Part shown: piece after piece, positions 37,310-48,900 of the stretch
Layout: each line of letters starts with the position of its first letter
How positions within the stretch are numbered: the stretch's first letter is position 1
Source: Pholiota molesta
Taxonomy: Eukaryota > Basidiomycota > Agaricomycetes > Agaricales > Strophariaceae
Length of the DNA stretch: 56,599 nt
Direction of reading: 5' to 3'
Assembly (NCBI GenBank): GCA_014925825.1
Contig: JACGCK010000261.1
Span: 1 to 56,599 of the forward strand
Made by a program: the position numbers and the translations under genes
The notes under the pieces: generated by a model
Seen by the model: the letters and a program-made list of their open reading frames with translations, nothing else
Told to the model about the DNA's origin: nothing
Database searches by the model: none

Positions 37310-38269
37310 ATGCCTCCTAGAACCGTGTCTCAAGATCTTAAAGACCGCATACCAGTTCTTTATTATGAGCAGGACCTCACTGTCAAAGAGATCTGTGCTA
37401 TCTTGGGTGTACGGAAATCTCTTGTATACAAAACGCTCTCATACACGTTGATCTACGGTGTACCATACAATCCACATACTCGTTCAAGAGGTCGACACCG
37501 AGTTCTACTACGAAACGACATCAAGTTCATTCAGGCCTTGATCGAACGTCGACATTGCATCTACCTTGATGAGATCCAAGAAGAACTTGACAACCATCGC
37601 GGCATCTCTGTTTCTATCCCTACTTTAGTGCGGACTTTGCGCCGACTCAACTATTCACATAAATGTGTCTCTGCTCGCGCCCTTGAAAGGAACGATATCC
37701 GGCGGGCTGCATTCATGAATACCATTGCTGAGGAAGTTCCTCAACCGGATATGCTTATGTTTGTTGACGAGGCTGCTCGAAATCGAAAGACATCTGGAAG
37801 ATCGCGAGGGTGGGCCTTAGTGGGTAAACGGTGCATACAAAAGAGGTTCTTCGTTCGGGGACAGCGTTACTCGATTCTGCCCATCCTTACGCTTGATGGA
37901 ATCATCACATATGACATTATTCCAGGTTCCGTAACATCAGCCCGGTTTATTGAATTTCTTCGAGAACTCGTCATCCCGCTCACCAACCCATACCCTGGCC
38001 CGCGAAGTGTTCTTGTCCTCGATAACTGCAGCATTCACCATGCAGAGGAAGTGCGAATACTCGTTGAAGATGAAGCAAAGTGCAAGCTTATTTTTCTACC
38101 ACCCTATTCGCCAGACCTCAATCCTATCGAACAAGCTTTTTCCTGTGTCAAACGTTATCTTCGCCGCTTCTGGAATGATTATTCTCTTTCTGTTATAGAT
38201 CGTGCCTGTCAGCATATAACCCCAAGTATGGCTTGGGGATTCTTCAAAGCATCTGGATATGTAGTTTGA
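37310..38269 (+). mobile_element. IS630/Tc1-mariner-type transposase gene, intact, 319 aa
   Basis: One uninterrupted, intron-free ORF. The N-terminus is helix-turn-helix-like (DLTVKEICAILGVRKSLVYK), followed by the usual linker HCIYLDEIQEELDNHRGISV and the DDE_3 catalytic core: first Asp in MLMFVDEAAR, second Asp in VLVLDNCSIHH, Glu in PYSPDLNPIEQAF. By my count 35 residues separate the second Asp and the Glu. All three catalytic residues are kept and there is no frame break, in contrast to older transposon remnants further right. Element ends were not found, so it may be a recently active copy or a domesticated gene. Confidence 0.88.
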
Positions 38270-38416
38270 AGTTGTGTTACTTAGAAGTTACATGGGAAGA
38301 ATTGCATGAAATAGAATGATATTACAATTTTCGCTATTGGAAAGAAGGATACAATCATTGCGATTTGGAATGCAGAGAACAGACAATATTATAAAGACAA
38401 TAACAACTTGCAAATA

Positions 38417-40151
38417 CTAGAAGTTAGGGATAGTAGGCCAAAGCTCTTCTTCGTCAGCTTCGAGGACGGGAATAATACCTAGTGGAAGTGGTAAAGTCAT
38501 CTGTAATTCTTCAGAATAGAAATACCAAGTAAAGTCGGCATTCGGATCAAGGTCACCAGCTGTAGTACTCGGCCCAAAGCAGGTACAAGAGCCGCCTTCT
38601 TTGAAGCGTTGCTCGAATCTCATCCTTTTGCTTGGGGGCAATTCATCCTGAGGGGGCTGGTTTGCAGGCCCATCGTGGCGACGCTTCAAGATTCGTTCTG
38701 GTTCTGACTTCCACCAAAGAGGCGCAGACCGCTGAAGACGAAGAACATCTCCTGCCGGAATACCAAGATCACGGAGGGATTTCACATCAACAAGATGAAG
38801 GACATCAGGTCCGTATCCTTCAGAAGCAAGCGAATTTTCATGGCGACGAGCAGATTTTACACCAGCATGATCTTCAGCGTAGGCGAGAAAACGAGAAAGC
38901 TGTGATGGTGAGGGTCTGAGATTTTCGATGCCACTAACACCTTCGTCTCGATCAGTAGACTTTGTCGGAGTAGACAGGTCAAGCTGGTTTCCAGAACAAG
39001 CAGTAGACGTAGCCGCACTATAGCCAGGTGCATTCCGAAGGTTGACAAGTGAGGTGAGAGAGTTGATGAAAGCAGATGCAGCACCAAGCGTAGCAGCCTC
39101 AGATAAGCCTTCGGTGCGAGCAGATCCAGAGCTTTCGGAACGCCTTCGATTGGCAACAATGAGCGATGATTTGCGATTTGCTGGATCGAACGTTTGGGTG
39201 TGTGGTGGGTTATCAAGATCGACGTTCTTGTCTTTGTCAACCTGAGAAATCATTGATTAGGTAGAATCAAAATAGAAAGCGGTAAACGAACCAAACCACG
39301 AGCCCATTCTTTCATCATAAATGGTGTAAGGGGTATCGAAATACCAGTAGGATCAATGTACGTGTAACCTGCATCATGATCATTTTGATATTTCTTTTCG
39401 AGCTTCGTACGCATTTTGGCAAGCTCGTAGTCCTCTTTCGAGAGTCCAGGGTTATTCTAAGCAGTGGTCACCATATTAGCAAGGATTCAAGCATTTGTAA
39501 GTTCAGTGACACGGACAGCATCATCGTCATCACCACTGCCTGCACCTGGGCCATCTGCAGCTGCCTCGTCCTCAGAGCTTGAACCTTGGCCGTTATTTGT
39601 GGAATTCTGATATTATTCATTCCTATATGTTAGAAATGGTACAACAGCGACGCATACATATAGGAACTCACGACTTTTTTTGCGTGTTTCTCGACTTTGG
39701 GCATCTCGACAAAAATTGTGATGGATTTCGATGTGGGTAGATTAGCTTCGAGGATTGAGCCTGTCACGAGGGATTCGTATTCTGTATAGTTGATGACATC
39801 AGGCGCATCTGCTTGTCTGAATAAAGTGGCATCGTCATGGTAAAATTTTTGATGCTGCGATGAAGAGACATACTTTGTTGGAGGGACTTGAATTTTGCAA
39901 GGATAGGCACATCGAGCTGTAGCTTTGTATTTATGGATATGGTGCTTCTCAAGAATAGTTGTTAGGAGCAAGAGGTAGTTGTCTTTCGTGGCGGAAAACT
40001 TGTGCGTGAAGTTTTTGGCTTTCGTGTCTTTCGTAGGTCTTTTGTTTTTGGTTTTGCTGGGCGTATAGAAGGTAATGCGAGCGACAACCGAGAGGTCAAT
40101 CTCAGTTGGATTAGAGTCATTTGGTTCAACATCGGAAGCAGAGTCTGTCAT
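38417..40151 (-). CDS. SAM-like domain protein with acidic linker, unknown function
   Basis: The start (MTDSASDVEPNDSNPTEIDL) leads into a compact N-terminal domain (ITFYTPSKTKNKRPTKD through ITIFVEMPKVEKHAKKV). A Ser/Asp-rich linker (SSSEDEAAADGPGAGSGDDD) and a segment YTYIDPTGISIPLTPFMMKE follow. The large last exon has a SAM-like domain: LSRFLAYAEDHAGVKSA, EGYGPDVLHLVDVKSLRDLG, IPAGDVLRLQRSAPLWW. The gene ends ELWPTIPNF at 38417. At least three introns separate the pieces (one donor GTGAGT at 39671). Proteins with this layout are common and often repeated in agaricomycete genomes near transposons. Its tail-to-tail position with the transposase, only about 150 bp away, may reflect that habit. 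Whether it is a host gene or transposon cargo is not clear. Confidence 0.6.
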
Positions 40152-40282
40152 AGTGCAAGGGCTTAGAGAGGATACAGTAGCAATGTATGGAGGTGCATCA
40201 GTAAATTGTGGAAAAGTTGATATCTAGTTGTAGCTCCGACAACTAAGTGGCAGTGTTACGGCGGGGTATATTGGCATATAAG

Positions 40283-40978
40283 ACATTATATTGTTGTCTT
40301 CAGATATTAGATATATTGTAAGCAGTATCTAACTATTACAGAAGGACACAACCATATAAATGAATGGTATTGCAGCTACATATACTTTGCCGGGTATATC
40401 TAACTATTATAGCAAATGACATTATTCCAATGTATTGTATGTTTCTTGTCATTATCTTATCAGTATGACATTTCTGAGATAAGCGCAATGTATTGTAGCA
40501 CCACAGTAACATATACATTATATTGTTGTCTTCAGATATTAGATATATTGTAAGCAGTATCTAACTATTACAGAAGGACACAACCATATAAATGAATGGT
40601 ATTGCAGCTACATATACTTTGCCGGGTATATCTAACTATTATAGCAAATGACATTATTCCAATGTATTGTATGTTTCTTGTCATTATCTTATCAGTATGA
40701 CATTTCTGAGATAAGCGCAATGTATTGTAGCACCACAGTAACATATACATTATATTGTTGTCTTCAGATATTAGATATATTGTAAGCAGTATCTAACTAT
40801 TACAGAAGGACACAACCATATAAATGAATGGTATTGCAGCTACATATACTTTGCCGGGTATATCTAACTATTATAGCAAATGACATTATTCCAATGTATT
40901 GTATGTTACTTGTCATTATCTTATCAGTATGACGTTTTCGGGATAAGAGCAATATATCGTAGCACCACAGTAACATTT
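40283..40978. repeat. Three tandem copies of a 232-bp AT-rich unit
   Basis: Units start at 40283, 40515 and 40747, exactly 232 bp apart. The first two are essentially identical over their length. The third diverges slightly at its end (GACGTTTTCGGGATAAGAGC instead of GACATTTCTGAGATAAGCGC). Each unit holds two internal copies of TATCTAACTATTA(C/T)AG. Any open frames inside are by-products of the repetition. The array lies just upstream of the SAM-like gene's start at 40151. Confidence 0.95.
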
Positions 40979-41589
40979 AATTCCAAATTTAAGCGGGTTC
41001 GCGGGTAGTAAACCGCCAGGATTTAAGACATTCGTTGTGAACCATGAAATGAACCGTAAGAGCCGTAAGCAAAATGAGTGCCGCAAAATCGTGAATATTT
41101 CTCAAGGCGATAAAAAGTACCATTGAAAAACATGAGAAACTGATTGCATCAACGCATAAAAAAGCAGAATTGATGACATTCTATTTCTATTCATGATATG
41201 CAGTCCATAAAAACTATGGGCGCTAAAGGAAGGGATCTCATTTCAATAGTAGAACTCGTTATATAACTTTTTTACACATCGAAAATTATAAAACATTGAG
41301 TATACGGAGCAAGAGGGGCAAGAATATTTGGGACGCTACAAGATATTGGTATAATACATGCAAATGAAGCTCAAGATACAGATGGAAGTAATATAGTACA
41401 ACGGGGAGGAGAGCACATGATGCTCGAACAAAGTAACTAGGACACGAATTAGCATTTCTGCTTGCGAAAAAATGAAAAAATTGGCGACGTACCAAGATTT
41501 AAGGCTGGTGCTGGTGGGTGGTTTACGAATGCACTCCTTTACGGAGAGTGGTACCTGGGATTACAAGTGAGTAATAGCATTTGAATAAT
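40979..41589. other. AT-rich spacer
   Basis: No gene supported. A minus-strand open stretch near 41286-41560 could be the tail of the minus-strand coding fragment described next: a GTACGT donor at about 41490 and a CCTAG acceptor near 41440 on that strand would join short exons, but the product is not recognised. Confidence 0.35.
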
Positions 41590-41960
41590 GAGTTACAACT
41601 TACCAGACGCGGAGACGGCGGAAGTCGCGGAGGCGAACGAGGCCAAGCTTATCGCCTTGTTCACCATATTCCAAAGCCCTTTCAGCCTTCCAGACCATCC
41701 CCATCCTCGCCGCCTCCCAGAATCGCGCCGAGGTCGAACCGCCGGCCCAGCGCCTCTCCCTGCCCTTTCAGATCTGCCCCCTCCGCATACTGGTCTGACC
41801 AATCGAGCCATCTGGGCGTTGGCGTTCTGCGTTTGTTCGTCGGCAGCAGCTGGTGTCAGTGTGGTTGTTGTTGCTGCTGTTGCTAATGAGGTAGGTGATG
41901 TGGAACTGAGCAAAAGGTTGTTGAGCTTATTTCTTCTCGCCACCACTGCCACCACTGCCT
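41590..41960 (-). pseudogene. Minus-strand coding fragment, unidentified
   Basis: Read on the minus strand, with a one-base shift near 41800 and one near 41680, this gives a continuous plausible protein: NNLLLSSTSPTSLA, DWSDQYAEGADLKGQGEALG, RRFDLGAILGGGEDGDG and RLKGLWNMVNKAISLASFAS. It ends at a good GTAAGTTG donor (about 41594). The plus-strand frame of the same stretch is lower quality. Codon-like structure and the splice donor make it a likely piece of a real gene whose 5' part is missing, because phosphatidylserine decarboxylase sequence starts directly next to it on the other strand. I do not recognise the protein. Confidence 0.35.
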
Positions 41961-41969
41961 TTCACGCGC

Positions 41970-42990
41970 GCTGAGCAACGCGCACACGCCGCCTCTCAAC
42001 AGGTCATCCTTGTATGCTTCTTTGTTATTATTTCTAATTGAATATTTTCTCATTGAATTGTGCATGCATTTAGGTAAGTCCAGCAGATGGCACGGTGCTG
42101 CACTTTGGACAACTTACGGATTCGCGCGTGGAGCAAGTCAAGGGCATTACCTACTCGCTCGACACGCTGCTGGGCATCGAGCGCCCCGGCTCGCCCACCT
42201 CCGTCATCAAAGGCGGCAGCAACATGTCCGTTGTGGACGATTACGAATTCCCCATCGTCAACGGGATCGACTATACATTGGAACAACTCATCGGGGGCAC
42301 GTCGTCGCCCTCGACGTCGGAAAGCCAGACGCCGACGTCATCTGCATCGTCGTCTTCCGCTGTGATCCTCTCCTCCTCTGCCCCGACTACCCCTGCTTCG
42401 AATGATGTTGTTCCACATAAATTCGGAGCGCAAACGGACGCCTCTGTGGGCTCGGATAACACGGAAGCGACGCTGGTACACGACGCATCTATGGCGTTGC
42501 AGATGGGGTGAAGCCGACGCTGGACCGACGACGCAGTGTGACGTCAGGCAAGGAGGTACGACTACGACCGGGCAACGCTCTGTTCTTCTGGATGATTCAT
42601 CTCGCTCCTGGCGACTATCATCGCTACCACAGTCCAACAGCATGGGTTGTTGAGAAAAGAAGACGCTTCGTCGGTATGTGTTCGGACTAGTCAGCAAGCC
42701 CAGGCTCATTTATTTTTCTTGCCTTTGAATTGTTGGCTAAAAGTTTCTTTCCTCTGCAGGCGATCTTTTCTCCGTGTCGCCCTGGATGGCTAAGCGCCTC
42801 AACGAGCGCATTGGGGGCAAAGGCAGCGGGCGCGAATCGATACCGCGCCGCCGATACGGTACGTCTGCGCCCATTCCGCCGGTGTGCCAGGAAACCGCTG
42901 ACGACAGCGGTGCGGGCAGCACTCGCACGGCAAGGCGCGCTGCCGTGTGGTCCGCACCTCCTAGACATCCCGCGGCTCGGCGCTGAATGA
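41970..42990 (+). pseudogene. PSD1: Phosphatidylserine decarboxylase (PSD) gene fragment
   Basis: Central part of a PSD, which makes phosphatidylethanolamine from phosphatidylserine. Recognisable blocks: [34 protein letters not shown] (42070-42190), a long Ser-rich insert, [40 protein letters not shown] and, after the intron starting at about 42674 and ending at 42760, GDLFSVSPWMAKRL. The upstream intron ends with a TTTAG acceptor at about 42074. One base is missing after ALQMG (42510). After MAKRLNE at about 42806 the protein no longer follows the family. I found no LGST autocleavage motif, needed for maturation of the pyruvoyl enzyme, downstream. The N-terminal half is also absent. I therefore call it a truncated, intron-containing copy, which implies DNA-level duplication. 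Confidence 0.72.
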
Positions 42991-44640
42991 ACGTCGGCGC
43001 CCTCGAGTTCAAAGCTATATTGTCGTAAGTAATGTGTACGTGGATCGGTTGAGTACTCACCGACGTTGCCCGCAGCCGCGCACCGGTGCTCTCGTCTTCT
43101 CGTCCTCGCAAGACGAGCCGCTCCATCCAAGCCACGCCATGAGTCGTCCACCCCGTATCCAGCGTCGTCATCTCCATCCCAGCGTCGTCGCCCTGTTGCC
43201 GACTCTGCTCTGGTGTGCGTATTTCGCATACGCAGTTCTCTGTGGCAGTCGTCGTGTCGTCGCGCCGCCGCAGTGTGGGATAGCTGTCTGCTGTGAGCAT
43301 GACACTGAGAGGTGGGGAGACGAGAGGAGCTACACACAGCTGACAGCGGCGCGGGGGCCGTTCTGCATGGCTCCTGCGCGGCGTGGTGCCCATCGACAAT
43401 GCTCCGGGCGATCTGAAGATCGGGCGCTCGCCGGATGGGTTGCGATGTCGTCCAGATAGCCTGCTCGTGCTCGACGCCGTGAGTCGCCGATCCCATATCC
43501 CAGCGTCGTCGTTTCATTGGCGACTACGCTTCGGTGTCCGTATATCGTGCGGGTCGGCACATCGTTCTCTATATGGGAGTGGTGTCGTCGCTGCCCTCCG
43601 GTTTGCCTATACTACTGCTGTGAGCGCGACGCTGCGACGAAGGGCGCTTCGGTTAAGTACTCACCGACGTTGCCCGCAGGTCGTCGCGGGCGAGGAGCGC
43701 GAACGGCGGGTGTGAGCCCCGTCGTCGCCATCTTCGGCTGCGATGTTCTTGCGAAGCGTGGTAGGCGGCGGAGCGGCTTGGCTGCCGCGGAGGCCGTTTG
43801 AGTTGGGGCGAGGAGCGCTGGCAGGGCCGAGGTAAGTACGGATGTCGAACAACGAAAGGAACTCAACTTACTTACTTTGAGATCGTCTGCCAGCATCCAA
43901 GTACGCGCCTCCCGCGGGCCGAAGGATGGTGTTCAATGCGTCGTCGAGCATGGCTGGCGCTTCGCAATCGCAGGGTGTCGAATCGGCGTTGTGTCGTAGA
44001 GGGCCAGGCCACGGATCTGGGGCGGAAATTGTGCGCAATGGATCCTTGCCGGCGCAATGCGAACAGCGCAAAATGTACTATTCTGCTAGCCCGGATGATT
44101 GCGCCTCCACGAATTGCACATTTCGCTATGAAGCGTAACGATCTGCTCTGCGAACAGCACATTTTGTGCTGTTCGGCCACCTTCGCCATTTGCCGAAGGC
44201 CCGAAGGCGACCGCACTGGAACGGCATAGACTACATTGGGACTCGCAACGTGTATACCGTTCATCTGCCGTCGATGCCATTCACGACAGACGCCGGCCGC
44301 TGCATCGGCGAGCTCATCCACTGCAGCTGCCTGGCAGCAGGCAGCTTCAGGTTCATGTTTGCACCAGCAGCCAACTGATATTCATGTTCGTTCCATTCGG
44401 CCCGACATGCATATAGCGTTGGGAAGACCACGAGCTGCTATGCCCTTGACATCCGTGGCTGGCATCGTAGGTTTTGGTTATGTTGGTATGGAGCTGAATT
44501 AACCAGAGCAGTACCCATTAGTAGGAACGCCAAGGGCAAGGTGAGATTGCGGACACATTCTGCGACTTAGGCCACACAGGAAGTCCATTTACAGACATCT
44601 CGTTATTGACCTCGGCCTGGGGATCGGCGAAGCACCATTG
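42991..44640. other. GC-rich rearranged region with internal repeats and coding scraps
   Basis: Open frames exist on both strands, but none matches a family I know. A 30-bp block at 43046-43075 recurs at 43650-43679 with one mismatch. On the minus strand both copies read GCAACGTCG followed by a GTGAGTACT donor. Segments about 43130-43300 and 43468-43630 are also diverged copies (shared CCCAGCGTCGTC and CTGCTGTGAGC). A minus-strand piece with a clean intron (donor GTAAGT near 43880, acceptor CCAG near 43820) reads MLDDALNTILRPAGGAYLDA, then TASAAAKPLRRLPRFARTSQ. A plus-strand piece at 44218-44378 reads GTRNVYTVHLPSMPFTTDAG. Both may be scraps of unidentified host genes. Confidence 0.4.
43046..43679. 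repeat. 30-bp direct repeat bracketing a diverged duplication
   Basis: The blocks at 43046-43075 and 43650-43679 differ at one position only. Between them lie two diverged copies of roughly 170 bp each (about 43130-43300 and 43468-43630, offset about 335 bp). The much higher identity of the flanking 30-mers than of the inner copies is seen directly. Confidence 0.6.
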
Positions 44641-44664
44641 GGAATACCTGGTGTCGAGATGACT

Positions 44665-45795
44665 TCAGGCTTCTGCACATCGACATGCGGCATACTGGTC
44701 ACTGCACGACTCATACCCGGTATGTCTCAAGTAGCTGGAAATATTTGTCAGACTCGGCGGAAAAATAACAATAAAGGTGGTAGACATACTTGGGGTCGTA
44801 ATGGCCAACCAACATTCGACTCTGTTCATCAGCACCTTCAGGACCAACTGGAGGTACATCGTCGGCATCGTACTTCCATTGCTCCTCCAGTCGTTTCAAA
44901 CGCTCAGCTTCCGCTGGATCATCGACATCCATGTTCTTGTCCTCATCATTCTCAGGAAGGCCAAACAGTGACGACCGCGGAAGCTTGGGCGTAATGCGGC
45001 GACTGACGGCATCGAGGAGGATACGGCGCCGCCGCGACCAATCAACTCGCATGCTGACTGCACGGGCTGGCGGGCAATCGACGACGAGACCAAGGAGGAA
45101 TGGGGGCAGTGTGTGGTGGGGTATACTTGAAGAGTCCGGATGCATAGGACGTGGGAAGCGTTTGGTAGGGGTTCTGCACACAAAAATGAGTACTCGGTAA
45201 AATAGGCAGGAAATAAAGACTTACGTCGACAAGATCCTTCCCAATGATGGTCGAGGTCCTTCTGTCTGGAAAGGGCTGATTTGATGGCTTCGCGAATCTG
45301 TTGAGCCTTCTCCTTGGGACGCACCACCGCTTGCAAAGGAGTGGGAGGTGCCTGGTCGTTCGTCCTGATCTTGAGTCCTGGCACACGTCTAACCAAATAA
45401 CCAATGTCAAAAAACATTACGAAATAGGCAGCGAAAAAAGAATACGCACGCAACCTCTGGTCTCTTCGCCGGCCTCTCCTTGTCCACCAGCAATTCGTCG
45501 CCGATCTTGTCGTTCAGACTTGGGAATTTTCGTTTGAGGTCGACATATGCTAGACGTTTCTCCCACACTGTTTGCGAACTACCTGCTGCTTCCTTCTTCA
45601 ACTTTTCTCGCTGCAGTATCGTTTTCGCTAGTTCGAGGGATATGAAAATTTGAGCTGCAGACGAAGCAAGCTTGTCTGATGAAGTGACTTGCGACGCACG
45701 AGTCTTCCGAACAACCTTGCTTTCGCACCGTCAGAAGCAGATGTAGCAGATGTAAGATTCATTGAGGGTGCCTCATTCATTCCCCTAGAATTTAC
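44665..45795 (-). pseudogene. EPL1: EPL1 (enhancer of polycomb-like) C-terminal fragment
   Basis: EPL1 is the scaffold of the NuA4/Piccolo histone acetyltransferase complex. Minus-strand blocks: LNESYIC, then KVVRKTRASQVTSSDKLA (about 45715-45660), LELAKTILQREKLKKEA, VWEKRLAYVDLKRKFPSLND and DELLVDKERPAKRPEV, then VPGLKIRTNDQAPP, RPKEKAQQIREAIKSALSRQ, KDLDHHWE, NPYQTLPTSYASGLFKYTPP, AVSRRITPKLPRSSLFGL, EQSRMLVGHYDPK and, after an intron at about 44792-44735, YLRHT. Introns are kept. In the RRRE stretch the sequence reads TGA and TGC where related genes have Arg codons, so a stop interrupts the frame. The N-terminal EPcA half is absent, because Plavaka-type transposon sequence begins immediately upstream. 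Clearly a truncated copy. Confidence 0.75.
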
Positions 45796-45902
45796 AGGTA
45801 AGCACCCACTAAAAAGAAAATTGGGATGACTAGTCCGCTCCAGGAAGAAGTGTAAAAATTTCAAACGATGAAATTGCCAATCGGTCGAACATTACATTTT
45901 TG

Positions 45903-48900
45903 TTAGATTTCTTCAAAACCAAGGTCATCCCAGTCATCTTCATCAGACTCAGAGGCTGAATCCTCATCCGAGTTATCATCACTATCATGATGTCCAAGCC
46001 CTCTGCCACGGCCATTAGAAGATACATCAGATCGGCCATATTGGCGCCATCGCCATTATCCTCTATGGATTCAGGGCCATCTTCGTCCTCTTCTTCATCT
46101 TCATCTCCAGATAGAACAGAGTGGTGGACTTGATCTTTATGTCCGATGCCATTTCCCAAAATCGTGTTAGCATGTCGCGGTCAACAAATCTATAGAATAA
46201 AATAGTAAGAGCCAGAAGATTTGAATAACTGGACAGCTTACATTCCAACGTAAAAGTTTGCCCAGTCATCTCGTTGACCTGGTAGCCTTGCCTCCGTGTC
46301 ATCCACAGCGGTCATCAGGTCATTGGTCTTGCCATCTGCAAACACAGGAAGAAGATGACAGCCTCGTATAACAAGCGCAGGGTCAAGAAAGCCGAACGCG
46401 TAATCGTCTGAGTCAGGAATGAATCCAAGCTTTGGCAGACGTGCTTTCTTTCTTCCAAAGGAATGACCAGGAACCACACCCAACCATCGTACCCAGAGAA
46501 ACTCCATACGCTGTAGTCTGAAATCCTGGGAGTTCTGCCCAACGTGCTGAATATCTGCATGGAATATACCAATAACAGAAGCATACCAAAAGGGTGTGAG
46601 TTGGGCTGTGTTTCAGGGGATGCTACCATAACAAAAGGACGGGTCCGGGGATTGATAGTATCATATGCCCGTCGCACATCATAGGTCGTGTAGTTTATCC
46701 GGGCAGTGCGAACTCGAAATATAGTTCCATTTCGGAACCGGATTGTCTGTCGATCTTCATGAGTAAAGTCTTCATCGGTGTCTCCATCAAAGGTGCGGCC
46801 AAGAAGGCGCGCAAGTAAATGATCTTGGAGCCGACTAATGAAGTTCTGTATCACAAATAAGAAAATAATAGCGGGGCATTGGGCAGTGGTTAATAAAATG
46901 CTCACTTTCTTTGCTGGATCTTTAGAATAGCAAGTACAAATTGATAAATGTCGATGGGTGTGTTTCGAGAGGTAGATATAATGTGGTGGTCCTCAAGGCG
47001 GCCTTTGCTTGCTTCACTCATTTCATACTGTTCCAATAGGTGAAGTGCTTGTTTTCTGCTGTATTTCTTGCCGATTTGCTGGATGGCATTCTTTTTATTT
47101 GTCAAGCCATAGAGTCTTTTCACGAGGCGATGTGCCAGTTCGCCCTACTATAGCATAAGTATTTAGCTCTTTCAAAGTAAAATTACTCACCAATTGTGTT
47201 GAGTAAGAGTCTGTCGTACCGACAAAGCGAATATATTAACATAATCACCAAGAAAGTGGAATTTGACTGTTGATAAATTCAAAGTTTTGGCTTTCTTCCA
47301 GCAGAAGACCGAAGTGGTGGTTCTAAGCAATAAGATTTGTTAGTTTAGTCTGCCACCAAAATGCTTGGTTGAAACTCACGATTCGGAGTGGCCACTGGTA
47401 TAGGAATACTAGTCTCTGCTACTGATGATATGCCAGAAGGTGCTGCTTGGCTTAGTTCTGCATTTAAGGGTACTAGTGGAACTTGGGCAGCCAGGACTCC
47501 TGCAGCAGCATTTAGAGGAATAGTCGCGAAATACGGGCCAAACTCTCTGTTTCACGGCGATTTCGAGCAGCCGCTTCCCGAGGGAGTTCTGTTGTTGCAA
47601 TTCAGAACAGGTCAGATCTCGAAACTGTCGCATAAGTTTTTCCAAACTCAGCAGTCAACTCATCAAGCAGGCCAAGTGATGAATCTGTATGCATGCGAAA
47701 TTTTAGCGAGACCATGCCACTCAGCTGTCCGATAAAGAAGTTTCATGAGGCGTCCATTGTGAGGCTCATCTAAGAGACCCTCAAATACTGGGATTGCACA
47801 CTAGATGCAGTGTTAGAAGGCTACACAGAAGCAAACAATTATAGTTAGCGCATACCTGAAGCAAATCTTCAAAGTCACGAGCAGCAAGTTTCTTCATTTC
47901 TGAAGAATTCGCAGCAAAGGTCCGTATCGTACCATTGCCAAAGGTTGAGATTTGGCGGTATCTACAGAATGCAGTTAGCAATAGAGCACTAAAATTCAAG
48001 GACACACAAACCTATTGTCAAGCTCAACCACAAATTCATCACTTCCCCCGGCCTGCAGCATAGAGAAGGCGGATAAGATGCGTAAAGAGTGTTTTCCAAA
48101 CACCGAGTTCAAACTCATGCATCAGGTCAACGACAAGCATTTTTGAAGGATTGAAGTCCAACCCAAGTCGATCAACAAATGCGTTCTATATTGAAAGCAA
48201 AATTGAAAGATTGAACAATTGAAAAATTTGGATAAAAGCACATACCATTGTTGTACACCAGAGAATTCTTTCAAGAGATTTTCAACATTGGCACCACTGA
48301 TGGGTTTTGCAAGTGCGTAAATGTATTTCGAGCACTAGCAACCTTTTCAAACATAAATGTTCGAAGACAGTCGATGCGCATAGCAATGTCACGACGCAAG
48401 CCAAGCTATCTAAGCTTGACTTGAACAAGCATCGGGGACAAGGGCAGAGACCCTGTCACGAGTTGTTGCAAGGAGAACTCTAAGGAAATTACAATTAGTC
48501 AGACAACTAAACTGAACATCAGATTAAATCCTTACTTTTCAGGATAATCAGCTGAGTAAGTGAAAAGCCTAGGATAGACTCGTCGTTCTATTCCATCAAT
48601 ACACTGAATAACAATTCCATACTTGTAGGCATGTATAAAATCATCATCAAGGATTGTCTTCCACACACTATGCATGAGCTCGCGTCGACAATGGGTGAGA
48701 AGCTGTTGCTTTTGAGAATGCCATTGTGATGGAATTTCGAGGCGAAGTCTTGGAATGAATCTGGCAACTAAAGTACGCCAATATTAATATGAGTTGAAAA
48801 ACATAGACATCAAAAGAACTTACTGAAGGAATATATGCCAAGTGGTGCATTGCTCCTGAGTTTGGTTGAGGCCCGAATATACTTTGAAAGGTTTCCGAGC

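Noticed and set aside
37020..38420. Terminal inverted repeats of the IS630/Tc1-type element
   Set aside because: I compared both flanks by eye and found no convincing inverted match or TA duplication, so no element borders are reported.
40336..40750. Two identical 60-residue minus-strand frames
   Set aside because: They are generated by the 232-bp tandem repeat and lack any coding context.
41588..41974. 128-residue plus-strand frame considered as the N-terminus of PSD
   Set aside because: Its sequence does not resemble a mitochondrial presequence or the PSD N-terminal domain, and the minus strand of the same DNA reads more like protein.
42687..43517. 276-residue minus-strand frame, and 220-residue companion at 42737-43399
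   Set aside because: They overlap the PSD exon at 42761-42806 on the other strand and have Arg-rich shadow composition. I list only the repeats and splice-like sites of that area.
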